Positions 1 through 8,556 are shown, counted from the stretch's first letter. The stretch: 64,000 bases of DNA from UBA1369 sp964571725 (GCA_964571725.1 CAZNDB010000001.1:410059-474058); one strand, 5' to 3'. The notes: generated by a model from the letters alone, not told the origin. Program-made: numbers and translations.

Positions 1-326
1 GAATTAAACTTGAATGTATTGCCTGCCTTAAAACGTTTTCCGGGCTTGACCAAACATTTCCAAACATCATGTAATTGCTCCAAAAAAAGAATCTCGTTTT
101 TTTTGCCCTGGTCGGTAAAAATCAGGCGCGCCGGAATAACTTTTGAATTATTAAATATCAGCACGTCATTACTGTCCAAATACTTGGGTAAATCGAAAAA
201 ATGGGCCAGCTCTGTTTGTTCAGTATCCTTATTAAATATCAGCAATTTAGCCTGATCGCGCGGTTCAGCAGGGGAGTCAGCAATCAGTTTTTTGGGAAGC
301 TCGTAATCAAATTTGTTAACCAGCAT
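1..326 (-). CDS. queA: S-adenosylmethionine:tRNA ribosyltransferase-isomerase, N-terminal part
   Basis: The gene is cut by the left window edge, so only about the first 108 residues are present. The translation starts MLVNKFDYELPKKLIADSP and continues with EPRDQAKLL and then a stretch ending NNSKVIPARL. These are the recognisable N-terminal signatures of QueA. The enzyme transfers the ribosyl moiety of SAM to preQ1 in tRNA to form epoxyqueuosine. The ATG at 326-324 is chosen because family homology begins immediately after it; no clear Shine-Dalgarno is visible. It lies 45 bases downstream of the SpoIIE phosphatase gene on the same strand and could be co-transcribed with it. Confidence 0.9.
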   Translation of the reverse strand, partial: MLVNKFDYELPKKLIADSPAEPRDQAKLLIFNKDTEQTELAHFFDLPKYLDSNDVLIFNNSKVIPARLIFTDQGKKNEILFLEQLHDVWKCLVKPGKRFKAGNTFKFN

Positions 327-371
327 AATTCGCAATAAATTATGCCTATTGTGTAGCAATTTAAAAATAAA

Positions 372-1532
372 TCAACCATTTTCGGGCTCAACGTTCCAGC
401 GTTCCTGTTTCTGGTCAATGATCGCCTTTCCCTCACTTCCTTCAGCCAGTTTCTTGACCACAACCAGCGTAACGTCATCATCCTGGACGTGCTCTTCCAC
501 ATACTTGGAAAAGTCTTTGGCGATATTTTGAATGATTGTGACGGCATCGTTATTACCGGCATAAAGCAAAACCATTTCCTTTAATCTATCCAGGCCGAAC
601 ATTTCACCGTTCATGTTCCTGGCTTCGGTAATTCCATCCGTGTATAGAACAATTACGTCGTCTTTTTGCAAAGCCAAATCCCTTTCTTTTATAATTTTGC
701 TGTTATCTGCTACCATGCCAAGTGCTATACCACCGCTGGGCAACACTTCCACCGTTGACGTTTGCGCCCTGTACACCAGTATATATTCATGTCCACAACC
801 GACGTAGGTCATTTTCTTGGTCATGCCGTTCCATTTCAGCATCAACATACTCATAAACATTGTAGACCTGATTTTCGTTTTCAATCTTCTGTTGGTCTGT
901 ACGACTATATCAAAAGCCGTGTCATACAATTCCGCGAATGCGTTGATAAGTGTATTTACCATGGTCATAACAATTGCAGCCGGAATACCATGTCCTGTCA
1001 CGTCTCCAATGTAAAAATAAGTTGAATTTCCTACTTTTATAAAATCCAGATTATCTCCTCCCAGCTCTTCTGCTGAACGGTTTTTTACTGCTATATCAAA
1101 TCCTTCTATGGTAGGTGCTTTGATGGGTATAAGCTCTTTTTGCAGCTGTCCTGCCACAACCAGTTCACCGGTTAATTTCTTACTTTGGGTCAACTCATCG
1201 GTGACCTTTTCCAGGCTGGAAGTGACTTCATTAAAAAAATGAGCGTAGATCCCCAGCTCGTCAGTTCTTTTCGTATAGATTTTTTTGTATTTTCTCCCGG
1301 TTAAAACCGCTTTTATCTGATCCAGAATTATCTTTATAGGTCTGACGATATCGATATAATAAATTATTATCGCTATCACAAACACCAGGCTGGACAGAAT
1401 TGCCAGATCCTTCCAGGTAAAAGTGTCAATCTTCAAAAAGTACGCAACAGAAAACATTCCAGCACATATCAAAACTACCCCGGAAATTAAATGCAGGTAG
1501 ATCTTTTTTGATATTGTACTCCTAATTAACAT
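372..1532 (-). CDS. membrane-anchored SpoIIE-type PP2C serine phosphatase
   Basis: A 386-residue protein. Two hydrophobic segments lie near residues 12-33 and 43-63 with almost no outside loop. A HAMP-like linker runs to about 115, followed by a SpoIIE/RsbU phosphatase domain. Metal-binding motifs are visible: GGD at 158-160, GDVTGHG at 176-182, YTDGITEA at 297-304 and DDVT at 352-355. The domain normally dephosphorylates a STAS anti-anti-sigma-type protein. Such a STAS gene lies immediately upstream and overlaps this one by 11 bases, so the two are probably co-translated and functional partners. There is no large sensor domain, so input would have to come through the membrane segments or HAMP region. 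The target system is inferred, not shown. Confidence 0.88.
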   Translation of the reverse strand: MLIRSTISKKIYLHLISGVVLICAGMFSVAYFLKIDTFTWKDLAILSSLVFVIAIIIYYIDIVRPIKIILDQIKAVLTGRKYKKIYTKRTDELGIYAHFFNEVTSSLEKVTDELTQSKKLTGELVVAGQLQKELIPIKAPTIEGFDIAVKNRSAEELGGDNLDFIKVGNSTYFYIGDVTGHGIPAAIVMTMVNTLINAFAELYDTAFDIVVQTNRRLKTKIRSTMFMSMLMLKWNGMTKKMTYVGCGHEYILVYRAQTSTVEVLPSGGIALGMVADNSKIIKERDLALQKDDVIVLYTDGITEARNMNGEMFGLDRLKEMVLLYAGNNDAVTIIQNIAKDFSKYVEEHVQDDDVTLVVVKKLAEGSEGKAIIDQKQERWNVEPENG

Positions 1533-1890
1533 TGGTCAGTTTCTTGCTTAAAAACTCATCCAAATCCTTGTAATAAGAGACAGTCTCCAGCAAACCGATT
1601 ACCTCCAGAACATCGATAACATTTTTCTTGGCTCTGATCAAAACCAATTGCTGGTTTTTGCCCAACAAAGTCTCATTAATCTGCAACATCAAACCGATGC
1701 TTTCACTGTTTATGTATTCCAAAGCGGTAAAATCAAATATCAAAAATTGTTTGTCGAAAGCGTTAACCGCCTCCAATATTTCCTTTCTCCGCTCCGCCAA
1801 TCCGTAAGAATCAAGATTGCCGATAAACTCAATAATCCAGTATTTGGGATTATCTTTGTTAATTCGAATATTTAGAATACTTTCTAACAT
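1522..1890 (-). CDS. STAS-domain protein (anti-anti-sigma factor type)
   Basis: A 122-residue single STAS domain. The segment INSESIGLM at 60-68 corresponds to the loop that carries the phosphorylatable serine in SpoIIAA/RsbV proteins, so Ser62 or Ser64 is the candidate site. Later, VIDVLEVIGL at 91-100 is nearly the same as the matching part of the second STAS protein at 4993-5364, which suggests the two are paralogues. In known partner switching, an RsbW-type kinase phosphorylates the STAS protein and a SpoIIE phosphatase reverses this. The phosphatase gene follows with an 11-base overlap. The partner controlled at the end of the pathway is not identifiable here. Confidence 0.85.
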   Translation of the reverse strand: MLESILNIRINKDNPKYWIIEFIGNLDSYGLAERRKEILEAVNAFDKQFLIFDFTALEYINSESIGLMLQINETLLGKNQQLVLIRAKKNVIDVLEVIGLLETVSYYKDLDEFLSKKLTNVN

Positions 1891-1953
1891 TTGTTTTTTA
1901 TTAAATTCTTTTTATTTTAACACATAAAACATAGTTTGAAAAGAACATAAAAA

Positions 1954-1977
1954 TCCCCCCTGTTGTTCCAGGGGGGA
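1954..1977 (-). terminator. Rho-independent terminator after tsf
   Basis: On the minus strand the sequence forms a perfect 9-bp stem (TCCCCCCTG with CAGGGGGGA) around a 6-base loop, followed by a run of T. It lies 15 bases after the tsf stop codon and before the STAS gene, so it should end the rpsB-tsf transcript and separate it from the signalling genes. Confidence 0.88.
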
Positions 1978-1991
1978 CTTAAATTTTTTAT

Positions 1992-2579
1992 TTAAACTTC
2001 ATATCTGGTGAATCTGACTACTTTTATATTCTCTCCCAGTTTGGTGATATATTCCTTTATCAAGGCTTCAATATCTTTTTCAGGGTCCTTTATAAAAGCC
2101 TGCTTCAAAAGTGAAAATTCTTCTCTGGCCTTCTTTTCTTTGTTTGTAAGTATCATTTCAATTTTGTCCTCAGGCTTTCCCTCATTCTTCAGCTGTTCTC
2201 TCCAGATTTCCTTTTCCTTTTCGATAAAGGCAGAATCAATTTCATCCGGACTGATTGACTTGGGGTTTGATGCTACTACCTGCATGGCAATATCGTTTGC
2301 CAGTTCTACAAATAATTCATTTTTAGCAACAAAATCTGTTTCACAAGCCAATTGTACCAATGAACCCACCTTACGGTTGGTATGAATATATGAAATTACA
2401 ACTCCCTGGCTGGTAGTTCTGACTGATTTTTCTTCCGCCTTGGCTTCACCCTTTTTTCTTAACTCGTCAACTGCTTTTTGATAATCACCATTATTTGCCT
2501 CCAAAGCTTTTTTACAAGCCATCATTGAGGCACCTGTAGCTTCACGAAGCATTTTTACATCTTCAACAGAGATTCCCAT
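1992..2579 (-). CDS. tsf: elongation factor Ts
   Basis: A 195-residue EF-Ts, the nucleotide exchange factor for EF-Tu. The N-terminal UBA-like region has the standard pattern, VEDVKMLREATGASMMACKKAL, split here as VEDVKMLREATGA then SMMACKKAL. The core motif LACETDFVAKNE follows at about 77-88. At 195 residues it is a short form compared with the roughly 280-residue enterobacterial protein, with a reduced core; short forms are common in bacteria. It belongs to the rpsB transcript, but a membrane protein gene separates it from rpsB, which is not the usual direct rpsB-tsf pairing. A strong terminator follows. Confidence 0.96.
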   Translation of the reverse strand: MGISVEDVKMLREATGASMMACKKALEANNGDYQKAVDELRKKGEAKAEEKSVRTTSQGVVISYIHTNRKVGSLVQLACETDFVAKNELFVELANDIAMQVVASNPKSISPDEIDSAFIEKEKEIWREQLKNEGKPEDKIEMILTNKEKKAREEFSLLKQAFIKDPEKDIEALIKEYITKLGENIKVVRFTRYEV

Positions 2580-2606
2580 CGTAAGAATAAATTATAAAAT
2601 AAGTCT

Positions 2607-3467
2607 TTAATTGGATTTTGGAGGATTTTGATCTCCTGCAACCGCTTGCTCTTTTGGTGCGGCGGCATCTTTGGGCTCTTCTTTAACGCTATTTGTAATA
2701 CTTGCTTCCTGAACAGGAGCCGTATTCATATTTTCCGTTTTAACCGATTTCAGTGTTTCCTGCCTGTTGTCATAATCTGTTTTAGCTACCCCGACCTGAC
2801 CTGTAATATTTTCTTTGGATACTTTTGCAATCATCTCTATTGGAATCAGATCAGCCATTGAGGATAAAACCGGTATTTTCCACCAATAACCATTGAAGGC
2901 CAAATACATTGAATATGCGCCGATAATCAGACAAGCCAGAGGTACAAGTCCCAGAACAAAAGCCATAAACTGCCCAATTACACCAAATAATGAAACAATT
3001 GCGGCCAGCATGCCAACGAAGAAGAACAGAATCGCCAGGAGCAGGCCTTGTTTTGAATGCAATCTGACAAACGCACTGTCCGGCTTAATTATTATCGATA
3101 TCAATGCTACAAAAGGGATATAAGCAATCGTGGCGTAAACTTTTTCGTCCTGTTTCACCGGTGGCTGATTGGATTTCTGATCAGTGGGATTAATGATTTT
3201 TCCCATTGCGCTTCCCAACTGTGTTACTCCTGCCTGTCCCATATTCTGTAACTGATCAACGCCCGCTTTACCCAAATTCTGTGCTTGTTCCGATGCCTGT
3301 TTGCCCAAGTCATTTATTTGCCCAGTGGTTACAGTAGCTTCATTATTTTTAACTGAATTGTCCGGTATCGCGCTTGGAGCCGTTACACTGCTTGTCGCAT
3401 CTGATGGACTGGTATTCTGGGCTATTTCCTGTTTTGAATCCGTGGCATTGTTGTTATCGTTTTGCAT
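2607..3467 (-). CDS. DUF4870-like multi-pass membrane protein between rpsB and tsf
   Basis: A 286-residue protein. Residues 1-60 are rich in Asn, Ser, Thr and Ala. Residues about 55-90 hold short repeats of the type lgKAGVDQLQNMGQAGVTQLG. Three hydrophobic segments follow near 110-127, 140-160 and 165-192, with AYIPFV and the loop LHSKQGLL in between, a pattern resembling DUF4870/Tic20-like membrane proteins. The C-terminus is charged and again rich in Ala, Glu and Lys. It sits 24 bases after rpsB and 27 before tsf on the same strand, so it is very probably co-transcribed with both. Function is unknown; its place inside a translation operon may only reflect gene shuffling in a small genome. 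Confidence 0.75.
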   Translation of the reverse strand: MQNDNNNATDSKQEIAQNTSPSDATSSVTAPSAIPDNSVKNNEATVTTGQINDLGKQASEQAQNLGKAGVDQLQNMGQAGVTQLGSAMGKIINPTDQKSNQPPVKQDEKVYATIAYIPFVALISIIIKPDSAFVRLHSKQGLLLAILFFFVGMLAAIVSLFGVIGQFMAFVLGLVPLACLIIGAYSMYLAFNGYWWKIPVLSSMADLIPIEMIAKVSKENITGQVGVAKTDYDNRQETLKSVKTENMNTAPVQEASITNSVKEEPKDAAAPKEQAVAGDQNPPKSN

Positions 3468-3491
3468 AACTTACGTTTGTTACTTTTTTGA

Positions 3492-4178
3492 TTATTTTTT
3501 AGCTCCCTTTCCTTCCATTAATGCAGCTTTAACTCTGTCGATAACAAAATTCAAAGAAGACAAAGCATCGTCATTGGCCGGAATCGGAAAATCAACCCCA
3601 TCCGGATCTGCATTTGAATCTGTAATAGCCACAACCTTAATCTTCATAATATTGGCTTCATTTACGATAATTCTGTCTCTTACCACGTCCGCAACAAATA
3701 CCACGGTCGGAAGTCTGTCCAGTTCACGTACTCCACCGAAAGCATCCTGTAGCTTAACCAGTTCCTTTTTTATCTTGGCAATCTCCTTTTTGGTGTATTT
3801 CTCAAGCTCTCCGCTCTTTTCCTGATCCAGTAAATCATTAAAATACTTAATTCTCTTCTTGATAGTCGAAAAATTTGTAAACAGCCCGGGCATCCACTTG
3901 TTTACTACATAAGGCATATGGCTCTCTTTTGCAGCTTCCATAATCAGTCTGGCTGCCTGTGGCTTGGTGCTGGCCAGCATTACGCTTTTTCCGCTTGCAG
4001 AAGTCTGTTTGATAAACTCAATCGCCTTATCCATACATAAGGCACTTCTTTCCAAATCAAAAATATGTATACCGTTTTTTGACCCGTATAAATATTTCTT
4101 CATTTTGGGGTTCCATCTTTCTGTTTGATGGCCGAAATGCATTGCTGCATCCATCATTTCTTTTACCGTGTTTGACAT
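3492..4178 (-). CDS. rpsB: 30S ribosomal protein S2
   Basis: A 228-residue S2 protein. Family signatures are the start with AAMHFGHQTERWNPKM, then IFDLERS, and later VVNKWMPGLFTNF (residues about 90-102) and FGGVRELDRLPTVVFVADV. It assembles late on the body side of the 30S subunit. The first gene of the rpsB - membrane protein - tsf operon. A purine-rich AAAAGG lies just upstream of the ATG. The roughly 100-base leader carries two hairpins described separately. Confidence 0.97.
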   Translation of the reverse strand: MSNTVKEMMDAAMHFGHQTERWNPKMKKYLYGSKNGIHIFDLERSALCMDKAIEFIKQTSASGKSVMLASTKPQAARLIMEAAKESHMPYVVNKWMPGLFTNFSTIKKRIKYFNDLLDQEKSGELEKYTKKEIAKIKKELVKLQDAFGGVRELDRLPTVVFVADVVRDRIIVNEANIMKIKVVAITDSNADPDGVDFPIPANDDALSSLNFVIDRVKAALMEGKGAKK

Positions 4179-4218
4179 AGATCCTTTTGGTTAATTTATC
4201 CCATCTTCTTGCTTATTG

Positions 4219-4291
4219 CCGCAAGTCCAACCTGCGGAGGATTTCGCAATCCGGAGATAAACTTGAAATAAAACAATACGAATTTATTATA
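4219..4291 (-). promoter_or_regulatory. rpsB promoter -10 box and structured leader
   Basis: On the minus strand a perfect TATAAT -10 box occupies 4291-4286; no convincing -35 is seen at the usual distance. Downstream, the leader contains two small hairpins: GGATT-GCGA-AATCC at 4252-4239 and CCGCA-GGTTGGACT-TGCGG at 4237-4219. In several bacteria, rpsB leaders are bound by S2 as autoregulation. Whether this leader does the same is inference. Confidence 0.4.
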
Positions 4292-4328
4292 ACTGCAGTG
4301 GAAAAGCAAGTTTTTCCCTTCCGGTGTT

Positions 4329-4357
4329 TTGACAAAAAAGCTACAAACTGATATTAT
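4329..4357 (+). promoter_or_regulatory. sigma-70-type promoter for the RsbW-like gene
   Basis: TTGACA at 4329-4334, a 17-base spacer and TATTAT at 4352-4357 form a near-consensus promoter reading right. The expected start of transcription is about 25 bases before the ATG at 4389. It diverges from the rpsB promoter, so the intergenic space serves both directions. Confidence 0.75.
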
Positions 4358-4388
4358 ATTATGAATTATTCGAGCCATAACTATTCTT

Positions 4389-4961
4389 ATGGAAACTGAA
4401 AAAGGAGCCGAAAGCACTGGCTCTACTGGCTTAAATCCTGCAGAAAACGTGAAAAATTCAAGATTGATTGAAATAGTTATAATCATGCCTACTCAGGCCT
4501 ATTTTATGTCGGGAATAAGGGATTTTACGCTGAATTTGATTAAAAATACCACCGATTTTAGCGAACAATGGGCATACCGCTTCCAATCCATAGTTGATGA
4601 ACTCTGTAACAATGCGATTGAACACGGCTCAAAAGAGGGCCAGATGGTAAAAATCATCTTCAGAAATCAGCCACGTGAATATATTGAGATTACCGTTGAA
4701 GATACCGGTACGGGCGCTCATCCGATGAAAGCCGACGAAATCAACAAGCTGGTTAATGAAAGAAAGTCACAAAGCCTCTTAAATGGACTTATCAGGGGCA
4801 GGGGACTTCCCAAAATAGTTGCGGAATGGACTGATGAACTGGAATTCACAGATGTGGAAAATGGTGGTATAAGAGCTAGGGTAAAGAAGTTTTTAAATGA
4901 TCCTAAAATGAAAACCAATCCGTCCGCCGATAATGACCCTTCCCATATCGTTTTAAATTAA
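4389..4961 (+). CDS. RsbW/SpoIIAB-like histidine-kinase-type ATPase (anti-sigma-type serine kinase)
   Basis: A 190-residue protein with a single HATPase_c domain. The N box is DELCNNAIEHG at 70-80, the G1 box is VEDTGTG at 103-109 and the G2 box is RGRGLPKIV at 136-144. There is no phospho-acceptor histidine or dimerisation domain, which fits RsbW/SpoIIAB kinases that phosphorylate STAS proteins and hold a sigma factor or other target. About 24 unstructured residues precede the domain and about 20 follow it. A STAS gene follows after 31 bases and a PrsW-like protease gene after that. The likely role is the kinase of a partner-switching system; the held target is not visible in the window. Confidence 0.82.
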   Translation: METEKGAESTGSTGLNPAENVKNSRLIEIVIIMPTQAYFMSGIRDFTLNLIKNTTDFSEQWAYRFQSIVDELCNNAIEHGSKEGQMVKIIFRNQPREYIEITVEDTGTGAHPMKADEINKLVNERKSQSLLNGLIRGRGLPKIVAEWTDELEFTDVENGGIRARVKKFLNDPKMKTNPSADNDPSHIVLN

Positions 4962-4992
4962 AAATAATAATAAGAAATAACAAAAAACAAGT

Positions 4993-5364
4993 ATGACTGA
5001 AGCAAACATCACAATCGAAGACCTGGCCGTCAGTACGCCTGATAAAGTTGCCAAACAAATTACGGTTAAAGGTCAGCTGGACGAAACCAATGTTGATGAA
5101 AAATCCAAACTGGTTTATGGGATAATCGAGCAAAATCCCAAAAACCTCAATTTACTTTTGGACCTTGAAGGTCTTGAATACATGAACAGCAAATCAATCG
5201 GCTATCTGACGGATTGGTACAGCAAAGTCTCGGAAGGCGGCGGAAAAATCGTTATTGCCAAGGCCAGACCAAATATCCTGGACATTCTTGAAGTAGTTGG
5301 ACTGACTCAGCTGATCAGTTGTTTTAACACCCTGGATGAGGCGAAATTAGCCCTTCTTTCATAA
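4993..5364 (+). CDS. STAS-domain protein (anti-anti-sigma factor type), second copy
   Basis: A 123-residue STAS domain following the RsbW-like ATPase on the same strand. MNSKSIGYL at 64-72 is the loop with the candidate phosphorylated serine (Ser66 or Ser68), and ILDILEVVGL at 95-104 parallels VIDVLEVIGL in the STAS protein at 1522-1890. The pairing with an ATPase gene is the classic kinase-antagonist arrangement. The two STAS paralogues could compete for the same kinase, one of them being reset by the phosphatase at 372-1532. That circuit is inference from gene order and homology. Confidence 0.85.
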   Translation: MTEANITIEDLAVSTPDKVAKQITVKGQLDETNVDEKSKLVYGIIEQNPKNLNLLLDLEGLEYMNSKSIGYLTDWYSKVSEGGGKIVIAKARPNILDILEVVGLTQLISCFNTLDEAKLALLS

Positions 5365-5373
5365 CAATTTATT

Positions 5374-6453
5374 ATGCCCAGTTTTGAGCCACTATATTTA
5401 GTCTATGGTGGGCTTGCCTTATTGCCTGCGATTATCTGGTTGATTTTAATTTACTCCAAGCAAAGCAATAAAAAATTTCAAATACTGATCTTTTTTCTGG
5501 GCTCTCTTTCCGTGGTGCCTATTTTTCTGATCCAATATTTATTTTCAGTTTATCCTCAATTCGACCTGGTATCCTATGCCAATGATCATATTACCAACCC
5601 CCATCTTAACTTTCTTATTCTTTATGCCTGGGTTGCCATCACCGAAGAGCTGGTTAAACAATGGTTGATAAGGTATCTCGACGGTAAATTCCTGTTGGTT
5701 CAGACCATTAACGATTCTATTCGCTTAAGTCTGATTTCAGCCCTTGGTTTTTCTTTTGCTGAAAACATCTTCTATTTTTATCAAATTGGTACTCAGTTCG
5801 GACTGGCCTCCCTGCTGGTAGCCTATCTGTTCAGGTCTATCTTTACCACTTGCGCGCACCTGGTATTCTCCGGATTTTTTGGATATTTTTACGGAATAGC
5901 AAAATTTTCTATCAGTATTGTTGAGCAGTCCACTCTCCAGGGGAAAAAGCTCTGGTTTTCGAGGCTTCTGGGACGACTTTTCAATATCTCCCGCATTCAG
6001 GCCTACCAGGAAACAACCATATTAAAAGGGCTTTTTACAGCGATTTTATTGCACATGGTTTTTAATTACTCGCTGGAGATGAATAATTTCACGGGCAATT
6101 CTCTTTTCATTGGATTTGCCGCGTTATTTATATTTGTCTGTTATATGATTTTGCGAAAAATCCTGAAAAACAAAGCTGGCAGCCTGGTTCTGGTTGAGGA
6201 GCCTGAAGAATTCAGAAGCTCCACTATGGCGAAAAGTGATGAAGATGTCGTGATTGAGCTCTTGGGCATGTGGTTTAACAAAGGTAAATACGTTGACGTA
6301 ATTCATATTTGTGAAAGACTTTTAAAACGCGATCCAACCAACAAAATAGTAAATTTATTCAAAGCCAAGGCCCTTGATCAAATGGATCAGGCCAATCCGT
6401 ACAAAACAGTTCTTTCCAAACTTTTTCCGGACAAACAGCCCCCCCAAAAGTAA
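5374..6453 (+). CDS. PrsW-family intramembrane protease with C-terminal tail domain
   Basis: A 359-residue multi-pass membrane protein. The PrsW/CAAX-protease-like motifs are EELVKQ at 91-96, FAEN at 128-131, an Arg/His pair in RSIFTTCAH at 154-162, and LLHMVFNYS at 225-233, which together can supply the catalytic Glu and His residues. About eight hydrophobic segments span residues 8-261. The soluble tail from about 290 has a short helical repeat (GKYVDVIHICERLLKRDPTN) reminiscent of a TPR. PrsW of Bacillus starts site-1 cleavage of the anti-sigma factor RsiW. Its position ten bases after a STAS gene suggests it belongs to the same signalling set. Confidence 0.8.
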   Translation: MPSFEPLYLVYGGLALLPAIIWLILIYSKQSNKKFQILIFFLGSLSVVPIFLIQYLFSVYPQFDLVSYANDHITNPHLNFLILYAWVAITEELVKQWLIRYLDGKFLLVQTINDSIRLSLISALGFSFAENIFYFYQIGTQFGLASLLVAYLFRSIFTTCAHLVFSGFFGYFYGIAKFSISIVEQSTLQGKKLWFSRLLGRLFNISRIQAYQETTILKGLFTAILLHMVFNYSLEMNNFTGNSLFIGFAALFIFVCYMILRKILKNKAGSLVLVEEPEEFRSSTMAKSDEDVVIELLGMWFNKGKYVDVIHICERLLKRDPTNKIVNLFKAKALDQMDQANPYKTVLSKLFPDKQPPQK

Positions 6454-6469
6454 TTGCCTTTTTTAGCGG

Positions 6470-7627
6470 ATGCCCTATCATTGCAAATGTCATTATTTGT
6501 TTGCCGTGAAATCTTTACAGCAGGCCAAAATAGCTATTGTATGCGATTGGCTTACTAATCAGGGGGGGGCGGAAAAAGTAATAATGGGGCTGCACGAACT
6601 CTTTCCCAATGCTCCGATTTACACGTCTCTTTATAATCAGGAGAAATTGCCTGCGTTCAAAGACGCACGAATCCACACTTCCGGACTGCAAAAACTACCT
6701 TTGGCCAAAGAAAAACATCAATTTTTCCTTGGATTGATGCCGAGGGCTTTTGAAAGTTTTAACCTCAATCAATATGATATCGTAATCTCCAGCTCACATT
6801 CCTGCGCCAAGGGGCTGTTACTTAAACCTTCTACGCTCCACGTTTGTTATTGTCATTCACCGATGCGCTATGCCTGGGACAATTATCAAAAATATATCAA
6901 TGAATATGCGGTCAGCGGCTTGATAAAAAGATTCGCCTCTTTCTACATACATAAAATCAGGTTATGGGACAAAATAACCGCTGACCGCGTCGATCAATTT
7001 ATCGCCAATTCGCATTATATTCAAAAGCGTATCCAAAAATTTTACCGTCGCAACAGCTCCGTGATTTATCCTTTTATCGAACCGGAGCAGTTCTACTCAT
7101 CGGTCAAACAGGATTTTTATCTGGCCGTCGGCAGGTTAACTTCTTATAAAAAGTTCGATTTACTGGTTGAAGCCTTTAATAAAAACGGGCTGCCCCTGAA
7201 AATTGTTGGCACGGGAGGAATGTTTAAACAACTCCAGGCTGTTGCCAAATCAAACATTGAACTGCTGGGCTATACCCCCGACAATGTCCTGCGCGACCTA
7301 TATTCCAAGGCCAAAGCTCTGGTTTTTCCCCAATGCGAAGATTTCGGCATTATTCCACTGGAGGCCATGGCCAGCGGCTGTCCGGTGATCGCCCTTGGCA
7401 AGGGAGGAGCTCTGGAAACTATTGTAGACGGTAAAACAGGAATTTTATTCCCCGAACAGACTGTTGATTCTCTCAATGAAGCCATCAGAGAATTTGAAAA
7501 ACATAATTTTGATCAGGAAACAATCATTAAACACGCCGGTAAATTTAGCAAAGAGAATTTCAATGCCCAATTTTTGGAGAACCTGGAAAAATCCTGGCAG
7601 GAATATCAATTAACCATCAACCGATGA
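6470..7627 (+). CDS. glycosyltransferase family 4 (GT-B fold)
   Basis: A protein of up to 385 residues. The N-terminal domain has KIAIVCDWLTNQGGAEKVI with the glycine-rich acceptor loop, and SSSHSCAKGLL. The C-terminal nucleotide-sugar domain has GRLTSYKKFDLLVEAF and ends with the GT4 signature EDFGIIPLEAMASGCPVIA, containing the catalytic EX7E-type glutamates. Likely a sugar transferase in surface polysaccharide assembly. The ATG at 6470 gives 18 extra residues before the conserved core; a GTG at 6506 is a credible alternative start. It follows the PrsW-like gene after 16 bases and overlaps the Wzz-like gene (ATGA at 7624-7627), so the latter two are translationally coupled. Confidence 0.87.
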   Translation: MPYHCKCHYLFAVKSLQQAKIAIVCDWLTNQGGAEKVIMGLHELFPNAPIYTSLYNQEKLPAFKDARIHTSGLQKLPLAKEKHQFFLGLMPRAFESFNLNQYDIVISSSHSCAKGLLLKPSTLHVCYCHSPMRYAWDNYQKYINEYAVSGLIKRFASFYIHKIRLWDKITADRVDQFIANSHYIQKRIQKFYRRNSSVIYPFIEPEQFYSSVKQDFYLAVGRLTSYKKFDLLVEAFNKNGLPLKIVGTGGMFKQLQAVAKSNIELLGYTPDNVLRDLYSKAKALVFPQCEDFGIIPLEAMASGCPVIALGKGGALETIVDGKTGILFPEQTVDSLNEAIREFEKHNFDQETIIKHAGKFSKENFNAQFLENLEKSWQEYQLTINR

Positions 7628-8553
7628 CAATACTGGAATTTTTAAAATTGTTATACAGAAACATATTTGTAATTTTAATTACGATTTTAATTTGTCTTGG
7701 AGCAGGGCTGGCCGCCTCCAACGCACTGTCCAGCAAAGGTTTTGAAAATACTTTGTTTCTATCAATCGGAGTTCAGGACAAGTATCAAAGCAGCGATGCC
7801 TATGAAAATCTTCAGGCCGCTGACCAGATTACCGAAAGCATCCAGGGTTGGTTTAAGGATCCTTCCTTCCAAAAAGAGATCAATGAATACTCAGGTCTTG
7901 GTTATGCTTTGAAAGCCAAAAAGCAGGAGAAAAACAATATTGTTGTCGGTTACTCAAGCGGAGATGCAAACAAGTCTCTACTTTACAAAGAATCGATTCT
8001 GGAGATTCTCGGAGAAAGGATCTCCTCTTATAATCAACTTTCGGATCTTCAAATCAACCTGGCCTCCGCCAAACTCAATGTGTCTCAAAAACCGGACAGT
8101 CTGCCGCTCTACCTCATTCTTTCCTCGTTAATTGGGCTTATTTTGGGCATGTTAATTGCCTGGATTTATGAAATCACTTTCAACAGACTGACCTCTCTTA
8201 ATGAGTTTTCACAGATATCAGGCGTTGAAGCCCCCTTTTGCTATGAATCGGTCAAAAAATTAAAGTCCCGTCATCAGTTTTTAATCAAGTATCTGAGCGG
8301 CAAGTATCACGACAACAAAATTCAGCTGCTGGATCTTACCCGCGGCAACAAGACCGGACTGGAATTCTTATCCAAACACGGACAATTCTCGGACATTAAA
8401 TCGTTCAAGATACCGCAGGAAATAGAACAAGTAAATATTTCTCATCCGTCAGTAATTATCTGCGAACTTGGATATACCGACAAAACTCTCCTTAAAAATA
8501 TCACTTTGCTTGGTTTCACGCACATTGAAGCGATTATTCTGGATAGAATCTGA
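7624..8553 (+). CDS. Wzz/YveK-like polysaccharide chain-length or export protein
   Basis: A 309-residue protein with a transmembrane segment at about 13-33, an outside region of about 130 residues, and a second transmembrane segment at about 163-183, followed by a cytoplasmic tail. This two-helix topology is that of Wzz/polysaccharide co-polymerase proteins. The tail has no Walker motifs, so it is not a fused BY-kinase; it looks like a degenerate nucleotide-binding fold at most (VIICELGYTD). It starts inside the stop region of the GT4 gene. Ends with a TGA stop. The chain-length role is inferred from topology and neighbour. Confidence 0.65.
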   Translation: MTILEFLKLLYRNIFVILITILICLGAGLAASNALSSKGFENTLFLSIGVQDKYQSSDAYENLQAADQITESIQGWFKDPSFQKEINEYSGLGYALKAKKQEKNNIVVGYSSGDANKSLLYKESILEILGERISSYNQLSDLQINLASAKLNVSQKPDSLPLYLILSSLIGLILGMLIAWIYEITFNRLTSLNEFSQISGVEAPFCYESVKKLKSRHQFLIKYLSGKYHDNKIQLLDLTRGNKTGLEFLSKHGQFSDIKSFKIPQEIEQVNISHPSVIICELGYTDKTLLKNITLLGFTHIEAIILDRI

Positions 8554-8556
8554 TTT

